A stretch of DNA of 64,000 bases from an uncultured Eubacterium sp. (GTDB lineage: Bacteria; Bacillota; Clostridia; Lachnospirales; Lachnospiraceae), in contig CAJUAU010000002.1 in NCBI GenBank assembly GCA_910584645.1, positions 182,064-246,063 on the forward strand. The letters are read 5' to 3'. Below the pieces are notes generated by a model. It had not been told where the DNA came from. It did not search any database and saw nothing but the letters and a program-made list of their open reading frames with translations. Of this stretch, positions 50,177 to 59,625 are shown piece by piece. Position numbers and translations under genes: made by a program. Each line of letters opens with the position of its first letter. Position 1 is the stretch's first letter.

Positions 50177-51697
50177 ATGAATGGAATCTTACTTATTATA
50201 CCTGTTCTTCTGCCCATACTGGGTGGAATGCTGCTTCCGCTGTTTCCATTTAACAGCAGAAGACAGCGAAATATCTATGTGGAAACCATTGTGGTGGTCA
50301 ATTCTCTGCTGATGTGGTATCTCCTGGTCACACATCCCTTGTCTTACACGAGACTGATCAACCTCGCCGGCATCCTGGAAGTATCCGTCCATCTGGACGG
50401 CGCCGGCATGGTATTTGCGGCACTGGTAGCCACTCTGTGGCCCTTTGCCACACTGTATGCCTTTGAGTACATGAAGCACGAGGGGAGTGAGACACGCTTT
50501 TTTTCCTTTTACACCATCACCTACGGCATCACCCTTGGTATTGCGCTGTCTGCCAACCTTATGACCATGTACATGTTCTATGAGATGCTGACGCTGGTTA
50601 CCATTCCTCTGGTCATGCATTCCTTTAAAAAAGAAGCGAGGTTTGCCGGCCGGAAATACGCCTATTATTCCATTGGAGGCGCGGCCTTTGCTTTTATCGG
50701 CTTTATCTTTATTCTCAATTACGGCAGTTCTATGAATTTCACTTTTGGCGGCGTATTGGACACAGCTAAGATCGGAGCGGATACCAATGTGCTCCTCGCC
50801 GTCTTTGTATTCATGGTACTGGGCTTTGGTGTAAAGGCTGCGATCTTCCCGCTGCATGGCTGGCTGCCTACCGCCTCCATCGCACCGACTCCGGTCACGG
50901 CCCTTCTTCATGCCGTCGCCGTAGTCAAATCCGGTGCCTTCGCCATCATCCGCATCACTTACTACATTTTCGGGACTGAATTCTTGCAGGGCACCTGGGC
51001 ACAGTATACCGTCCTTTTGTTTGTGGCGGCAACGATCCTGTACTGTTCTTCCAGTGCAGTAAAAGAACAGCATTTGAAGCGCCGTTTCGCCTATTCCACC
51101 TCCAGCAACCTTTCCTATATCCTGCTGGGTGTTCTCCTTATGACGCCAGGTGGACTGGTGGGAGGCTTTACCCATATGATCTTTCACGGCATTATGAAGA
51201 TCACGCTGTTTTTTGCCGTAGGTGCCATCATGCACCAGACCGGCAGCACCTATATATATGAAATATCCGGATATGGAAAAAAGATGCCCGTGGTATTTGC
51301 CTGCCTCTCCATCGCCGGCATCGCCTTGATCGGCATTCCGCCCCTCACTGGCTTTATCAGCAAATGGAATATCGCTACGGCTGCCGTCGGTGCCTGGCAG
51401 CAGGGAAACAGGCTGGCTCCAGTGATGATCGGTGTACTGATCCTCTCTGCCTTTCTGACATCGATCTATATCTTTACCATCATAATGAAAGCTTACCTGC
51501 CGGCAAAGACTACAACGTTGCCAGAAGGACAGGCTCCGGCAGAAAGACAGGCAGACAGCAGCACCGGGGAGATCTGTGATCCAAACTGGCTCATGAAATT
51601 ACCTATGGTCCTGTTTGCTATACTGATCTTTTTATTCGGCATATATTCTGCGCCCCTGATGAATTTTTTCAGCCAGGTGGCGTCAGGACGGATCTAG
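50177..51697 (+). CDS. Antiporter-like subunit 3 (NuoM/MrpD type)
   Basis: 506 residues from ATG 50177. About 14 helices; TM5 Glu in YMFYEMLTLVTIPL, TM7 Lys in GRKYAYYSIGG, TM8 Lys in GVKAAIFPLHGWLPTA. Closest to subunit 2 in the operon, so these two are probably paralogues from one duplication. A hydrophilic loop (residues ~440-475) near the C-terminus is rich in Glu/Gln. Confidence 0.88.
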   Translation: MNGILLIIPVLLPILGGMLLPLFPFNSRRQRNIYVETIVVVNSLLMWYLLVTHPLSYTRLINLAGILEVSVHLDGAGMVFAALVATLWPFATLYAFEYMKHEGSETRFFSFYTITYGITLGIALSANLMTMYMFYEMLTLVTIPLVMHSFKKEARFAGRKYAYYSIGGAAFAFIGFIFILNYGSSMNFTFGGVLDTAKIGADTNVLLAVFVFMVLGFGVKAAIFPLHGWLPTASIAPTPVTALLHAVAVVKSGAFAIIRITYYIFGTEFLQGTWAQYTVLLFVAATILYCSSSAVKEQHLKRRFAYSTSSNLSYILLGVLLMTPGGLVGGFTHMIFHGIMKITLFFAVGAIMHQTGSTYIYEISGYGKKMPVVFACLSIAGIALIGIPPLTGFISKWNIATAAVGAWQQGNRLAPVMIGVLILSAFLTSIYIFTIIMKAYLPAKTTTLPEGQAPAERQADSSTGEICDPNWLMKLPMVLFAILIFLFGIYSAPLMNFFSQVASGRI

Positions 51698-51710
51698 GAG
51701 GTGATAACAT

Positions 51711-53567
51711 ATGGATTGTTCAATGATGAGTTTTACAATGAAAAACCCGCTAAGCCCTTATTTTATCGGAATCACACTGGCTGTATACCTGGTTACTGCC
51801 AGCACTCTTCCCCAGCTTTTAAAGGACTTCCGGAATAAAAGACGTTTTCTATTGTTTTATATACTAACCGGCGCAGCTTCCCTGGGAATTTTTGCTGCCG
51901 CAGACTTTTTTACCCTGTTCTGCTTCTTCGAGATCATGACCTTATGTTCTTTTGCCTACGTGGGCTGCGATGAGAGCCAGGCTTCCCGGAAAGCTGCCAT
52001 GTCCTATCTGATGTACGGCATTCTGGGCGGGCTTGTCATGCTCTTTGGTCTGATGCTGATCTACTGGCGTTTTGGGACGCTGAGCTTTCAGCAGCTGGCA
52101 GATACTTCTTTTGCGCCGGCTGACACACCTCTGCTCTACACCGCCGGAAGCTGTCTTCTCTTTGGTTTTGGCGCCAAGGCGGGCATGTTTCCCCTGCACA
52201 CCTGGCTGCCAAAGACCTATACTGCAGCCCCTTGTGCCGGTACCACGGTACTTTCAGCTGTACTGTCTAAAACCGGTATCTACGGGATCCTAATGGTCAG
52301 CATATGTCTGTTCCAAAACAATCCCGCTGGTGGAGCCTGGGGGGCTGCCCTGTCGATCCTGGGCTGCCTGACAATGTTCACCGGGGGACTGCTGGGGCTG
52401 TTTTCCACCAATGTAAAACGGACCCTGGCCTGCTCTTCCATGTCCCAGATCGGATTTATCCTGGTGGCCATCGGATGCAGCGATTCCCTGGCTGCCCTGC
52501 TGCACACGGTAAACCATTCCTTGTTTAAACTGATCCTCTTCACCATCGTCTCCTTCCTCTTCGGCATGACCGGGGAACTGGATTACAACCGTCTTGCCGG
52601 TTTTGCCAACCGCAAGTGGTGGCTGAAACTGCCGTTTCTTTGTGCTGCCCTGGGAATCAGCGGTGTTCCTCTCTTCAGTGGATTTGTGAGCAAGACCTTG
52701 ATCCACCATGGAATCGAGACCTGCATGCACATTCCTGCTTTTGCAGATATAAATGAGTATGGTGTTTGTATTAGTTTTCAGCTATCCCCTTACGCAGATG
52801 TGTACAAGGGTGTGGAATGGATCTTCCTTATTTCTGGCGGCATGACCTTTGCCTATATGCTGAAAATGTACTTTGCCCTGTTCCACAACCATCCCCAGGA
52901 AGAAAGCTGCCGGGAAGATGCCTGCATCGCAAAACCGGGATCCCTCTCCGTATTCCTGCTCTATGCCTTTGGCTTTCTCTGCCCCGCCATCGGACTGTAT
53001 CCAGATGCGTTGCAGCTGCTCCCCGTGTGGGAGAACCTCAAAGGCATACTGATCTCACTCTCCATCGGTACCCTGATCTATCTTATCTTCATCCGCACCT
53101 GCACGATGAAACAGGAGGGCCGGGAGGGAGGTTCCTATATCCGTTATATCGATATTTACCCTTCCTGGCTGGATATCGAGGAACTGGTCTACAAACCAAT
53201 ATTTTTAAAAATACTGCCTTTTATCGGCGCTCTGTTCAGCCGGGCTGCTGACCGCCTGATGGACGCTCTTTCGATCTTTATCATGAAAACACTGCTGCGT
53301 CCCAGGGGACGCTCCCATGTGCGTAATGATCACCCTCTCGCCTATGCCGCCGGCAAATTGGCTGACGCTGTCTTCACACTGGTACATGTAAAGATCCGGA
53401 AAAAGCCTCCCGTATCCCGGGCTTCCTATGCAGACCTGTTCACCGTTGGAAGCACCGAATTTACCCGTGCCGCCAGACTGGTGCTCTACAGCGTATCCTT
53501 TGGACTTCTCTTATTTGCGCTGGGGCTTACAGCAACACTAGTATATCTGCTTGCCACTCTTCAATAA
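51711..53567 (+). CDS. Antiporter-like subunit 4 (NuoL/MrpA-like), TM7 Lys replaced
   Basis: 618 residues, the largest. The family core has FEIMTLCSFAYVG (TM5 Glu) and GFGAKAGMFPLHTWLPKTY (TM8 Lys). At the TM7 position, where the other three have A-x-x-K-Y, this protein reads AAMSYLMYG, a Ser in place of the Lys thought to carry protons. A C-terminal extension of ~150 residues includes an amphipathic stretch and a final membrane helix (SFGLLLFALGLTATLVYLLA), recalling the lateral arm of NuoL. AGGAGG precedes ATG. Confidence 0.85.
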   Translation: MDCSMMSFTMKNPLSPYFIGITLAVYLVTASTLPQLLKDFRNKRRFLLFYILTGAASLGIFAAADFFTLFCFFEIMTLCSFAYVGCDESQASRKAAMSYLMYGILGGLVMLFGLMLIYWRFGTLSFQQLADTSFAPADTPLLYTAGSCLLFGFGAKAGMFPLHTWLPKTYTAAPCAGTTVLSAVLSKTGIYGILMVSICLFQNNPAGGAWGAALSILGCLTMFTGGLLGLFSTNVKRTLACSSMSQIGFILVAIGCSDSLAALLHTVNHSLFKLILFTIVSFLFGMTGELDYNRLAGFANRKWWLKLPFLCAALGISGVPLFSGFVSKTLIHHGIETCMHIPAFADINEYGVCISFQLSPYADVYKGVEWIFLISGGMTFAYMLKMYFALFHNHPQEESCREDACIAKPGSLSVFLLYAFGFLCPAIGLYPDALQLLPVWENLKGILISLSIGTLIYLIFIRTCTMKQEGREGGSYIRYIDIYPSWLDIEELVYKPIFLKILPFIGALFSRAADRLMDALSIFIMKTLLRPRGRSHVRNDHPLAYAAGKLADAVFTLVHVKIRKKPPVSRASYADLFTVGSTEFTRAARLVLYSVSFGLLLFALGLTATLVYLLATLQ

Positions 53568-53590
53568 TCTTGGAAAAAGGGGGATCACCT

Positions 53591-54595
53591 ATGAAGTGGA
53601 TCAAATTTACACTGGATACCCATACTGACGCTGTGGATATCCTGAGCTACATGTTAGACGAGATCGGCGTGGAGGGCATTGAGATCGAAGACCACCTCCC
53701 ACTGACCGAGTCAGAAAAAAAACAAATGTATGTGGATATCCTGCCAGATCCAGAGATCAATGACGGTTCCGCCAAAGTCCACTTTTATATGGAACCCCAG
53801 GACTGCAATCCGGAAAAGATCATGCTCCAGGTTCATGAGATCTTTCAGGAAATCAAAACTTACACAAATATCGGAAACGGCACCGTGAGCCTTTCGGAGA
53901 CGGAGGACAAGGACTGGATCAATAACTGGAAGACCTTTTTCAAACCCTTCCGCGCTGCTGACAACGTGATCATAAAACCCACCTGGGAGACATGTACATT
54001 AGAGGACTACCAGCCTGACAGGGATATCGTGATCGATATCGATCCAGGTGTCGCTTTCGGAACAGGAACCCATGAAACAACAAAACTTTGCATCCAGGCA
54101 CTGTCCAAAACCGGCTGTCAGGATAAGCGCATCCTGGATGTGGGTTGCGGAAGCGGGATTCTCGCCATCTCAGCACTGAAGCTGGGCGCCTCTTTCGCAG
54201 CCGCCACCGATATCGATGAGACAGCTGTAGAAGTCGCCCGGGAAAATATGCTGGTGAATCATATTTCCCCCGATTCCTATCAGCTCTTTGCGGGTGATCT
54301 GATCGGCAATATGGCTTCTGACCACTCTTACACCTTCCATGCCCCGGCTAACACCATGCCTCTCGGGGAAAAGATCGGAGGCGGATATGATATCATCGTG
54401 GCAAATATCCTCGCTGATGTCATCATCCCTCTGTCCGGCGTTCTCCGCCCGCATCTGAAAGAAGGAGGCATCTTCATCTCTTCTGGTATCATTAATACGA
54501 AGGCAGATGAAGTAGAGGCTGCCTTAAAACAAAATCATTTCCAAATTCTTTCAAAAGAGACTTTAAAAGAATGGGTCTGCTTTATTGCTTCTTAA
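53591..54595 (+). CDS. prmA: Ribosomal protein L11 methyltransferase
   Basis: 334 residues from ATG 53591 with GGGGGAT upstream; a TTG-started frame at 53570 is less likely. N-terminal L11-binding domain, then the class I SAM methyltransferase: DPGVAFGTGTHETTKLC (substrate loop), ILDVGCGSGILAISALKLGA (motif I) and IIVANILADVI (motif IV). It trimethylates L11. It follows the antiporter operon by 23 bp and may be co-transcribed. Confidence 0.95.
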   Translation: MKWIKFTLDTHTDAVDILSYMLDEIGVEGIEIEDHLPLTESEKKQMYVDILPDPEINDGSAKVHFYMEPQDCNPEKIMLQVHEIFQEIKTYTNIGNGTVSLSETEDKDWINNWKTFFKPFRAADNVIIKPTWETCTLEDYQPDRDIVIDIDPGVAFGTGTHETTKLCIQALSKTGCQDKRILDVGCGSGILAISALKLGASFAAATDIDETAVEVARENMLVNHISPDSYQLFAGDLIGNMASDHSYTFHAPANTMPLGEKIGGGYDIIVANILADVIIPLSGVLRPHLKEGGIFISSGIINTKADEVEAALKQNHFQILSKETLKEWVCFIAS

Positions 54596-54686
54596 ACTGG
54601 TACGCCGCTTTCTGCGGCATCTGCATAAATAAAAATCGATTGCATCATTTTCCCCTTTCAGTACTCTTATATATAGAAGCTTCGAT

Positions 54687-54712
54687 AACACTGCCGCTAA
54701 AAAGGCAGTGTT
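54687..54712 (+). other. Hairpin upstream of the ECF sigma gene
   Basis: Perfect 9-bp stem AACACTGCC / GGCAGTGTT with an 8-nt loop, 33 bp before the sigma-factor ATG and without a U-run. It could be an operator or a 5'-leader element. TTGCAT at 54639-54644 may belong to the promoter, but no well-spaced -10 is clear. Confidence 0.4.
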
Positions 54713-54744
54713 GCACTATGTGCGAAAACGATGGAGGATGGCTT

Positions 54745-55272
54745 ATGAAAACAAAATTACCTGAACTCGTCAGGCAGGCAAAGCAGGGAGATGCCTTTGC
54801 TTTTGCCCGGCTCTATGAAGAAATCTATAAAGATTTGTACCGCTTTGCCTACTGTACCGTAAAAAATGCCCATACCGCAGAAGATGTAGTCAGCGATTCG
54901 GTACTCAACGCCTATGAAAACATACATAAGCTGCGAAAAAATGAATCTTTCCGCAGCTGGATGTTTCAGATTGTGGCAAATGAATGTAAAAGGCAGTTCC
55001 GGCTCCAGTCAAAGACAGTCTCTTATGAGACAGATGTAGTACAGGATGCCCCGCAGCCAGCTTCTGATCTTACAGACCGTCTGGCGATCCGCCAGGCCTT
55101 TGACATGCTGAATGAACAGGAGCGTCTGATCGTAGGCCTAAGCCTTTATGGCGGCTACAGCGGTAAAGAAATCTCCCATTTTCTCCGTAAAAAAGAGAGC
55201 ACAGTCCGTTCTATCAAAGGACGTGCACTGAACAAGATGAAACAAATACTGGAGGTGTCAGATAATGATTGA
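54745..55272 (+). CDS. ECF sigma-70 factor
   Basis: 175 residues from ATG 54745 with GGAGG at seven bases. Region 2 (AFARLYEEIYKDLYRFAYCT, VKNAHTAEDVVSDSVLNAYE) and region 4 (LNEQERLIVGLSLYGGYSGK, EISHFLRKKESTVRSIKGRA) are both clear. Its end overlaps the start of the propeller gene by 8 bp, a tight coupling typical of sigma and anti-sigma pairs. Confidence 0.92.
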   Translation: MKTKLPELVRQAKQGDAFAFARLYEEIYKDLYRFAYCTVKNAHTAEDVVSDSVLNAYENIHKLRKNESFRSWMFQIVANECKRQFRLQSKTVSYETDVVQDAPQPASDLTDRLAIRQAFDMLNEQERLIVGLSLYGGYSGKEISHFLRKKESTVRSIKGRALNKMKQILEVSDND

Positions 55273-57253
55273 AAAAAAATTAAAACAGCTTAGTGAAGAA
55301 ATAGAAATACCAGATACCCTGAAACCAGAACAGATCGAACAAAAACTCCAGCACTCGAAAGCTGGACTCCAGAGCCGGTATGCCAGACGTTTCACCACCC
55401 GGCTTGCACTAGGAGCCGCCTGCATTCTGCTGGTGGCTGCTGTGGGAAATTATCTGCTGGCTTCCGGCATCCTGAATCATATCCCGGGTCCAGCAGCTGA
55501 ACAGCGTCCTGCCTCGCAGCCAGAGTCCGCCGTCCAGACCGCCAGCCCCACCCAGTCACGGGAAGAAACTGCCACACCAAAGGGAGAAGTATACGAGACA
55601 CTGAGACAGAAAATAGCTTTGGATCTGGAAAGCAGCAGGGACTGTATTAACTATGAATACGAATACCTGGCAGAGGCTGTCCCAGAAAAATCAAAAGCTG
55701 CTGATACTGCAGGAAGTACCGCAAACTCCACACAAAGGAGCTCCTCCAAAGAGTACTCTGGCACCAATCTCCAGGTACAGAATGTAGATGAAGGTGACGT
55801 TGTAAAAACCGACGGAACTTATATCTATACTTCTTCCGCCGATACCTTTGGAAGCAGCATCCGTATTTATAAAGCTGACGGAAAGAACACAAAAAAACTG
55901 ACGGAACTTACCGTGGAGTCCGTGAACATTTCAGAGATGTATCTAAAAGACCATTTCCTTGTACTGGTTGGCAGCGGCTGGGAAAAGCCATCAACATCAG
56001 CGAAAAAAAAATCTTCCGGTGCATCTACAGAAAACGGAATCCAGCAGGAAAATACACTGGTTATGGTCTATGACATAACAGATATTGAAAACCCAAAACA
56101 GACGTTCCGCAAAAACCAGTCCGGGATCTATTCCAACTCCCGGATCAGTGGAAACCATCTCTATACCTATTCAGTGATGACCGCTGAATCCGCTGAGAAA
56201 AAGGATAAACCGAAATGCTACATCCCCTCTGTAGGGGGCAGCCTGGTTCCGGAAGACCGTCTGGTGATCCCCTCTGGCGTCTCCTCCCACGCCTATATGG
56301 TTTTCACTTCGCTGGACATCACAGGGGGAGAGGACTTCACTGATTCTTTATCCATCCTCGGCGGAGATGGCATCTGCTATGTCAGCGAAGAGAATATATA
56401 CATCGCCTCTCCGACGGCAGACTACACCAAAACAACCATCAGCCGTTTCCACTATCAGGATGGAAAACTCACAGATAATGGTGAAAAGACCTTCCGTGGA
56501 AAGATACTGAACCAGTTTTCCATGGACGAGTATGAAGGAAAACTACGCTTTGTCGCCACCACAGATAACCCCGACAGAACAAAAACCTCTAACGGGCTTT
56601 ATGTTCTGGATGAAAACATGGAACTGTTAGGTAAGGTAGACCGTCTCGCCAAATCAGAACGTATCTATTCCTCACGGTTTATGGGAGACAAAGCATATTT
56701 TGTAACCTACCGGGAAACAGATCCGGTATTCCTGGTGGATCTTTCCGATCCCTCCAAACCCGTAGTAAAGGATAAACTGAAGATCCCCGGGTTCTCCGAA
56801 TATCTTCAGGGCTATGGAGAAGGGCTGATGCTGGGGATCGGCAGTAACATCAGTAACGACTGGGATGCCCAGATAAAGCTGACGATGTTTGATATTTCCT
56901 CCGACACCAATGTCCGGGAAATACACACCAAACTTTTGGAAATGGAGACTTACAGCCTGGCAGGGAAAAATCATAAAGCAATCCTGGCAGACCCTGGGAA
57001 AAACCTCATCGGCTTTGCAGCAGAGTCCTATGAGAAGAATGGAAAACAAAAGATCACATACCGTCTCTATTCCTATGACCGGAAGAAAGGCTTTAAAAAA
57101 CTTGCCACCCTCTCGCCCAAAGACATGGATATGTCTTCTGCCAGGGGATTGTATATCGGTGAACATTTCTATCTGGCCGACGGAGAAGGGCTCGGAGGCA
57201 TATATGTATACGATCTGAACACCTTCAAGCAGCTGGCTAAAGTAACGAAATAA
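55265..57253 (+). CDS. Membrane-anchored beta-propeller protein, candidate anti-sigma factor
   Basis: 662 residues: a ~45-residue cytoplasmic N-terminus (IEKKLKQLSEEIEIPDTLKP), one membrane helix (LGAACILLVAAVGNYLLAS), a Ser/Thr/Pro-rich stalk and from ~residue 165 a large beta-propeller (Beta_propel/PF09826 type; NVDEGDVVKTDGTYIYTSSA, then GDKAYFVTYRETDPVFLVDL). The family is a secreted or membrane protein of unknown biochemical role. The one-pass topology and coupling to the ECF sigma gene suggest the N-terminus holds the sigma factor and the propeller senses an external signal. No zinc-finger anti-sigma domain is visible. Confidence 0.8.
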   Translation: MIEKKLKQLSEEIEIPDTLKPEQIEQKLQHSKAGLQSRYARRFTTRLALGAACILLVAAVGNYLLASGILNHIPGPAAEQRPASQPESAVQTASPTQSREETATPKGEVYETLRQKIALDLESSRDCINYEYEYLAEAVPEKSKAADTAGSTANSTQRSSSKEYSGTNLQVQNVDEGDVVKTDGTYIYTSSADTFGSSIRIYKADGKNTKKLTELTVESVNISEMYLKDHFLVLVGSGWEKPSTSAKKKSSGASTENGIQQENTLVMVYDITDIENPKQTFRKNQSGIYSNSRISGNHLYTYSVMTAESAEKKDKPKCYIPSVGGSLVPEDRLVIPSGVSSHAYMVFTSLDITGGEDFTDSLSILGGDGICYVSEENIYIASPTADYTKTTISRFHYQDGKLTDNGEKTFRGKILNQFSMDEYEGKLRFVATTDNPDRTKTSNGLYVLDENMELLGKVDRLAKSERIYSSRFMGDKAYFVTYRETDPVFLVDLSDPSKPVVKDKLKIPGFSEYLQGYGEGLMLGIGSNISNDWDAQIKLTMFDISSDTNVREIHTKLLEMETYSLAGKNHKAILADPGKNLIGFAAESYEKNGKQKITYRLYSYDRKKGFKKLATLSPKDMDMSSARGLYIGEHFYLADGEGLGGIYVYDLNTFKQLAKVTK

Positions 57254-57345
57254 GAAAGGGGCTTTGACACTTTCCCCCCCCTATACAGAGTCTTTGAAAA
57301 AACTCTGCAAATAATAAATGTAACAAAAAATATAATGTTTAAATC

Positions 57346-57385
57346 AAAAAGCCGCAAAACCCGTGTTTACGGGGTTTGCGGCTTA
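57346..57385 (-). terminator. Terminator of the glf-glycosyltransferase operon
   Basis: AAGCCGCAAAACCC / GGGGTTTGCGGCTT; on the minus strand the stem is followed by TTTTTGATTT. It lies in the convergent gap after the propeller gene. Confidence 0.88.
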
Positions 57386-57411
57386 GCTCCGACTATTGGA
57401 ACCCAACAGTG

Positions 57412-58428
57412 CTAATTAAATCCATATAATTTTCTGGAAATACTGTAGCCCCAGACTACCATCTTGCGGCCAGCCTTTCCTCGTATCTGCATTGGCTTGC
57501 TGAGCACCTGCTTATTTACGAGGCGAAAGGTATTGCGGCTGGAGTTTTTCAGATACTTCCAGAGCTCCGTCCGCTTTTCCAGGCTCTCCTCAGAACCTTC
57601 TTTGATCAAGAATACGGAACTGACGGTCATCATCATGGCGAGGTATTTCACCATATAATCCCTGAGCTTTTTATTCTTGATCTTATTCAGATCATGGGCA
57701 TCGATCATAAGTTTATTTACCTTGATCTGCTGATCGATCCGGCCCATCATCACCTTCTCATTTACCGACTGGTCATCCCTGCCGATAAAATAGCGGTAGA
57801 GATCTACATCCATATAATACATTGTCTTTACATAAGGCAACGGAGTATATACAAAAATGTTATCCACATAAAAAGTGTGTTTTGGAAGCTCCAGGCCACA
57901 ATCCAGAAGCAGCTGCGTACGGTAGATCACCGAGTGCATCAGGATATTCTGGCTGATCTTAAACTTCTTAATATCATTCCAGCCAAATACCTTTTCCTGG
58001 GGAAACACTCCTTCATAGCGGATCGCCTTATGCTTATGCACACTGGGCTTCTCATATACATAGTTTGCCAGAAACATGTCCACCAGCCGGCCTTCCCGAA
58101 TAAAGCTGCGGAGCTTCTCCAACACCTTTATTAGAGCTTCCCTGTCCAGCCAGTCGTCACTGTCCAGCACTTTATAATACAGACCTTTCGCATTTCTGAT
58201 CCCGGCATTTACGGCCTCGCCGTGTCCGCCATTTTCCTGATGGATCACCCGGATACTTCCGGGATATTCCTTTTCCAGCTCATCTGCTATCTTTCCCGTG
58301 TCGTCTACGGAACCATCATTTATGATAAGGATCTCCACATCTTCTCCGCCCACCAGCACACTCTCCACTGCATGACGCATGTAATCCTGGGAATTATAAC
58401 ATGGGATCGCTACTGTTAAAATCTTCAT
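57412..58428 (-). CDS. Family 2 glycosyltransferase
   Basis: 338 residues from ATG 58428 with AGGAG upstream; the frame to 58515 overlaps glf. GT-A fold: VAIPCYNSQDYMRHAVESVL, EILIINDGSVDDTGKIADEL (nucleotide-binding), and the DXD-type motif in YKVLDSDDWLDREAL. No membrane segments. Seven bp after glf, it probably transfers a sugar, plausibly galactofuranose or another residue, in cell-surface polysaccharide synthesis. Confidence 0.9.
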   Translation of the reverse strand: MKILTVAIPCYNSQDYMRHAVESVLVGGEDVEILIINDGSVDDTGKIADELEKEYPGSIRVIHQENGGHGEAVNAGIRNAKGLYYKVLDSDDWLDREALIKVLEKLRSFIREGRLVDMFLANYVYEKPSVHKHKAIRYEGVFPQEKVFGWNDIKKFKISQNILMHSVIYRTQLLLDCGLELPKHTFYVDNIFVYTPLPYVKTMYYMDVDLYRYFIGRDDQSVNEKVMMGRIDQQIKVNKLMIDAHDLNKIKNKKLRDYMVKYLAMMMTVSSVFLIKEGSEESLEKRTELWKYLKNSSRNTFRLVNKQVLSKPMQIRGKAGRKMVVWGYSISRKLYGFN

Positions 58429-58435
58429 CGTTCTC

Positions 58436-59596
58436 CTATAACCTCTCTGCCAAATCCAATGCCCGTTCCACGATGGCATCGATATTGTAGTATTTATATT
58501 CTGCCAGTCTTCCAAGCAGATAAAATCCTGGGATCTGGTCTACCAGCGCCTTATATTTCTCAAACAAGGCATCATTCTCTGGATTGTTGATGGCATAATA
58601 AGGAATTTCTCCTTTACTCCCCGAATATGCCTTGGGATACTCCTTCACAATGGTGGTATCCTTCATATCCAGCTGACCGGACAGATATTTAAACTCTGTA
58701 ATTCTCGTAAATTTCTCACTCACTGTGTAATTAACCACAGCATGGCTCTGATAAAAGGGCTTCTCGTAATGCTCAAAGTAAAAATCCAGGGAACGGTAAG
58801 GAAGCCTTCCATAACAACAGCCAAAAAACTCATCCAGTGCACCAGTAAAGATCACGTCACCATGAAAAGGTTCATCTTCAAACCTCACTTTCACATCTCC
58901 CTCCGGATCCAGACACAGCACATCTGTCCCCTGGCAGTTCAGACGGATATCAATCCCCTCGTGATCCAGCATTTTCTCAAAGATCTCTGTATATCCATGC
59001 AGGGGAATCCCCTGGTACTTATCCTGAAAATATCGGTTATCACGGCTCAGAAGTACAGGAACCCTTCCTGAAACTGCTGGATCGATCTCCTTGGGCGATC
59101 TGCCCCACTGCTTCATAGTATATTTAAGAAAGATATTTTCATACACATACTGCGCAATTTCCTGAAGATCTTCGTCCGGGTGATTCATAAGTTCCAGGAT
59201 CGGAACCCTCGCTCCCTCTCCAAAAGAAGAAATAAGTTTATTCTCCAGCTCCAGTGCCCGTTCTCCATACACCATATCCAGCGTATTCAGGTTAAAGGGG
59301 ATGGGAAGCTCTCTTCCTCCGATCTTTCCCACCACTTCATGCCGGAATGGGTACCACTCTGTAAACCGGGACAGGTATTTAAATACCCGCTCATTGTTTG
59401 TATGAAATATATGAGGTCCATACTGATGGATCAGTATTCCATATTCGTCCTTACGGTCGTAGCAGTTGCCGCCGATATGCGGTCTGGAATCTATGATCAG
59501 AACCCGCTTATTTTTCTTCTCAGCCAGTTCTCTGGCCACAACGGCACCTGCAAATCCACAACCGATCACTATACTGTCATACATACTGTTCTCCAT
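58436..59596 (-). CDS. glf: UDP-galactopyranose mutase
   Basis: 386 residues. N-terminal FAD-binding motif IVIGCGFAGAVVARELAEKK, then HIGGNCYDRKDEYGILIHQY and GPHIFHTNNERVFKYLSRF, all UGM signatures. It makes UDP-galactofuranose from UDP-galactopyranose. Galactofuranose is absent from animals and is used in bacterial surface glycans. An AATACAGCA / TGCTGTATT hairpin (59603-59627) lies just before its ATG, overlapping the yvyF stop. Confidence 0.96.
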   Translation of the reverse strand: MENSMYDSIVIGCGFAGAVVARELAEKKNKRVLIIDSRPHIGGNCYDRKDEYGILIHQYGPHIFHTNNERVFKYLSRFTEWYPFRHEVVGKIGGRELPIPFNLNTLDMVYGERALELENKLISSFGEGARVPILELMNHPDEDLQEIAQYVYENIFLKYTMKQWGRSPKEIDPAVSGRVPVLLSRDNRYFQDKYQGIPLHGYTEIFEKMLDHEGIDIRLNCQGTDVLCLDPEGDVKVRFEDEPFHGDVIFTGALDEFFGCCYGRLPYRSLDFYFEHYEKPFYQSHAVVNYTVSEKFTRITEFKYLSGQLDMKDTTIVKEYPKAYSGSKGEIPYYAINNPENDALFEKYKALVDQIPGFYLLGRLAEYKYYNIDAIVERALDLAERL

Positions 59597-59625
59597 TCCA
59601 CCAATACAGCATAAATTCTGCTGTA

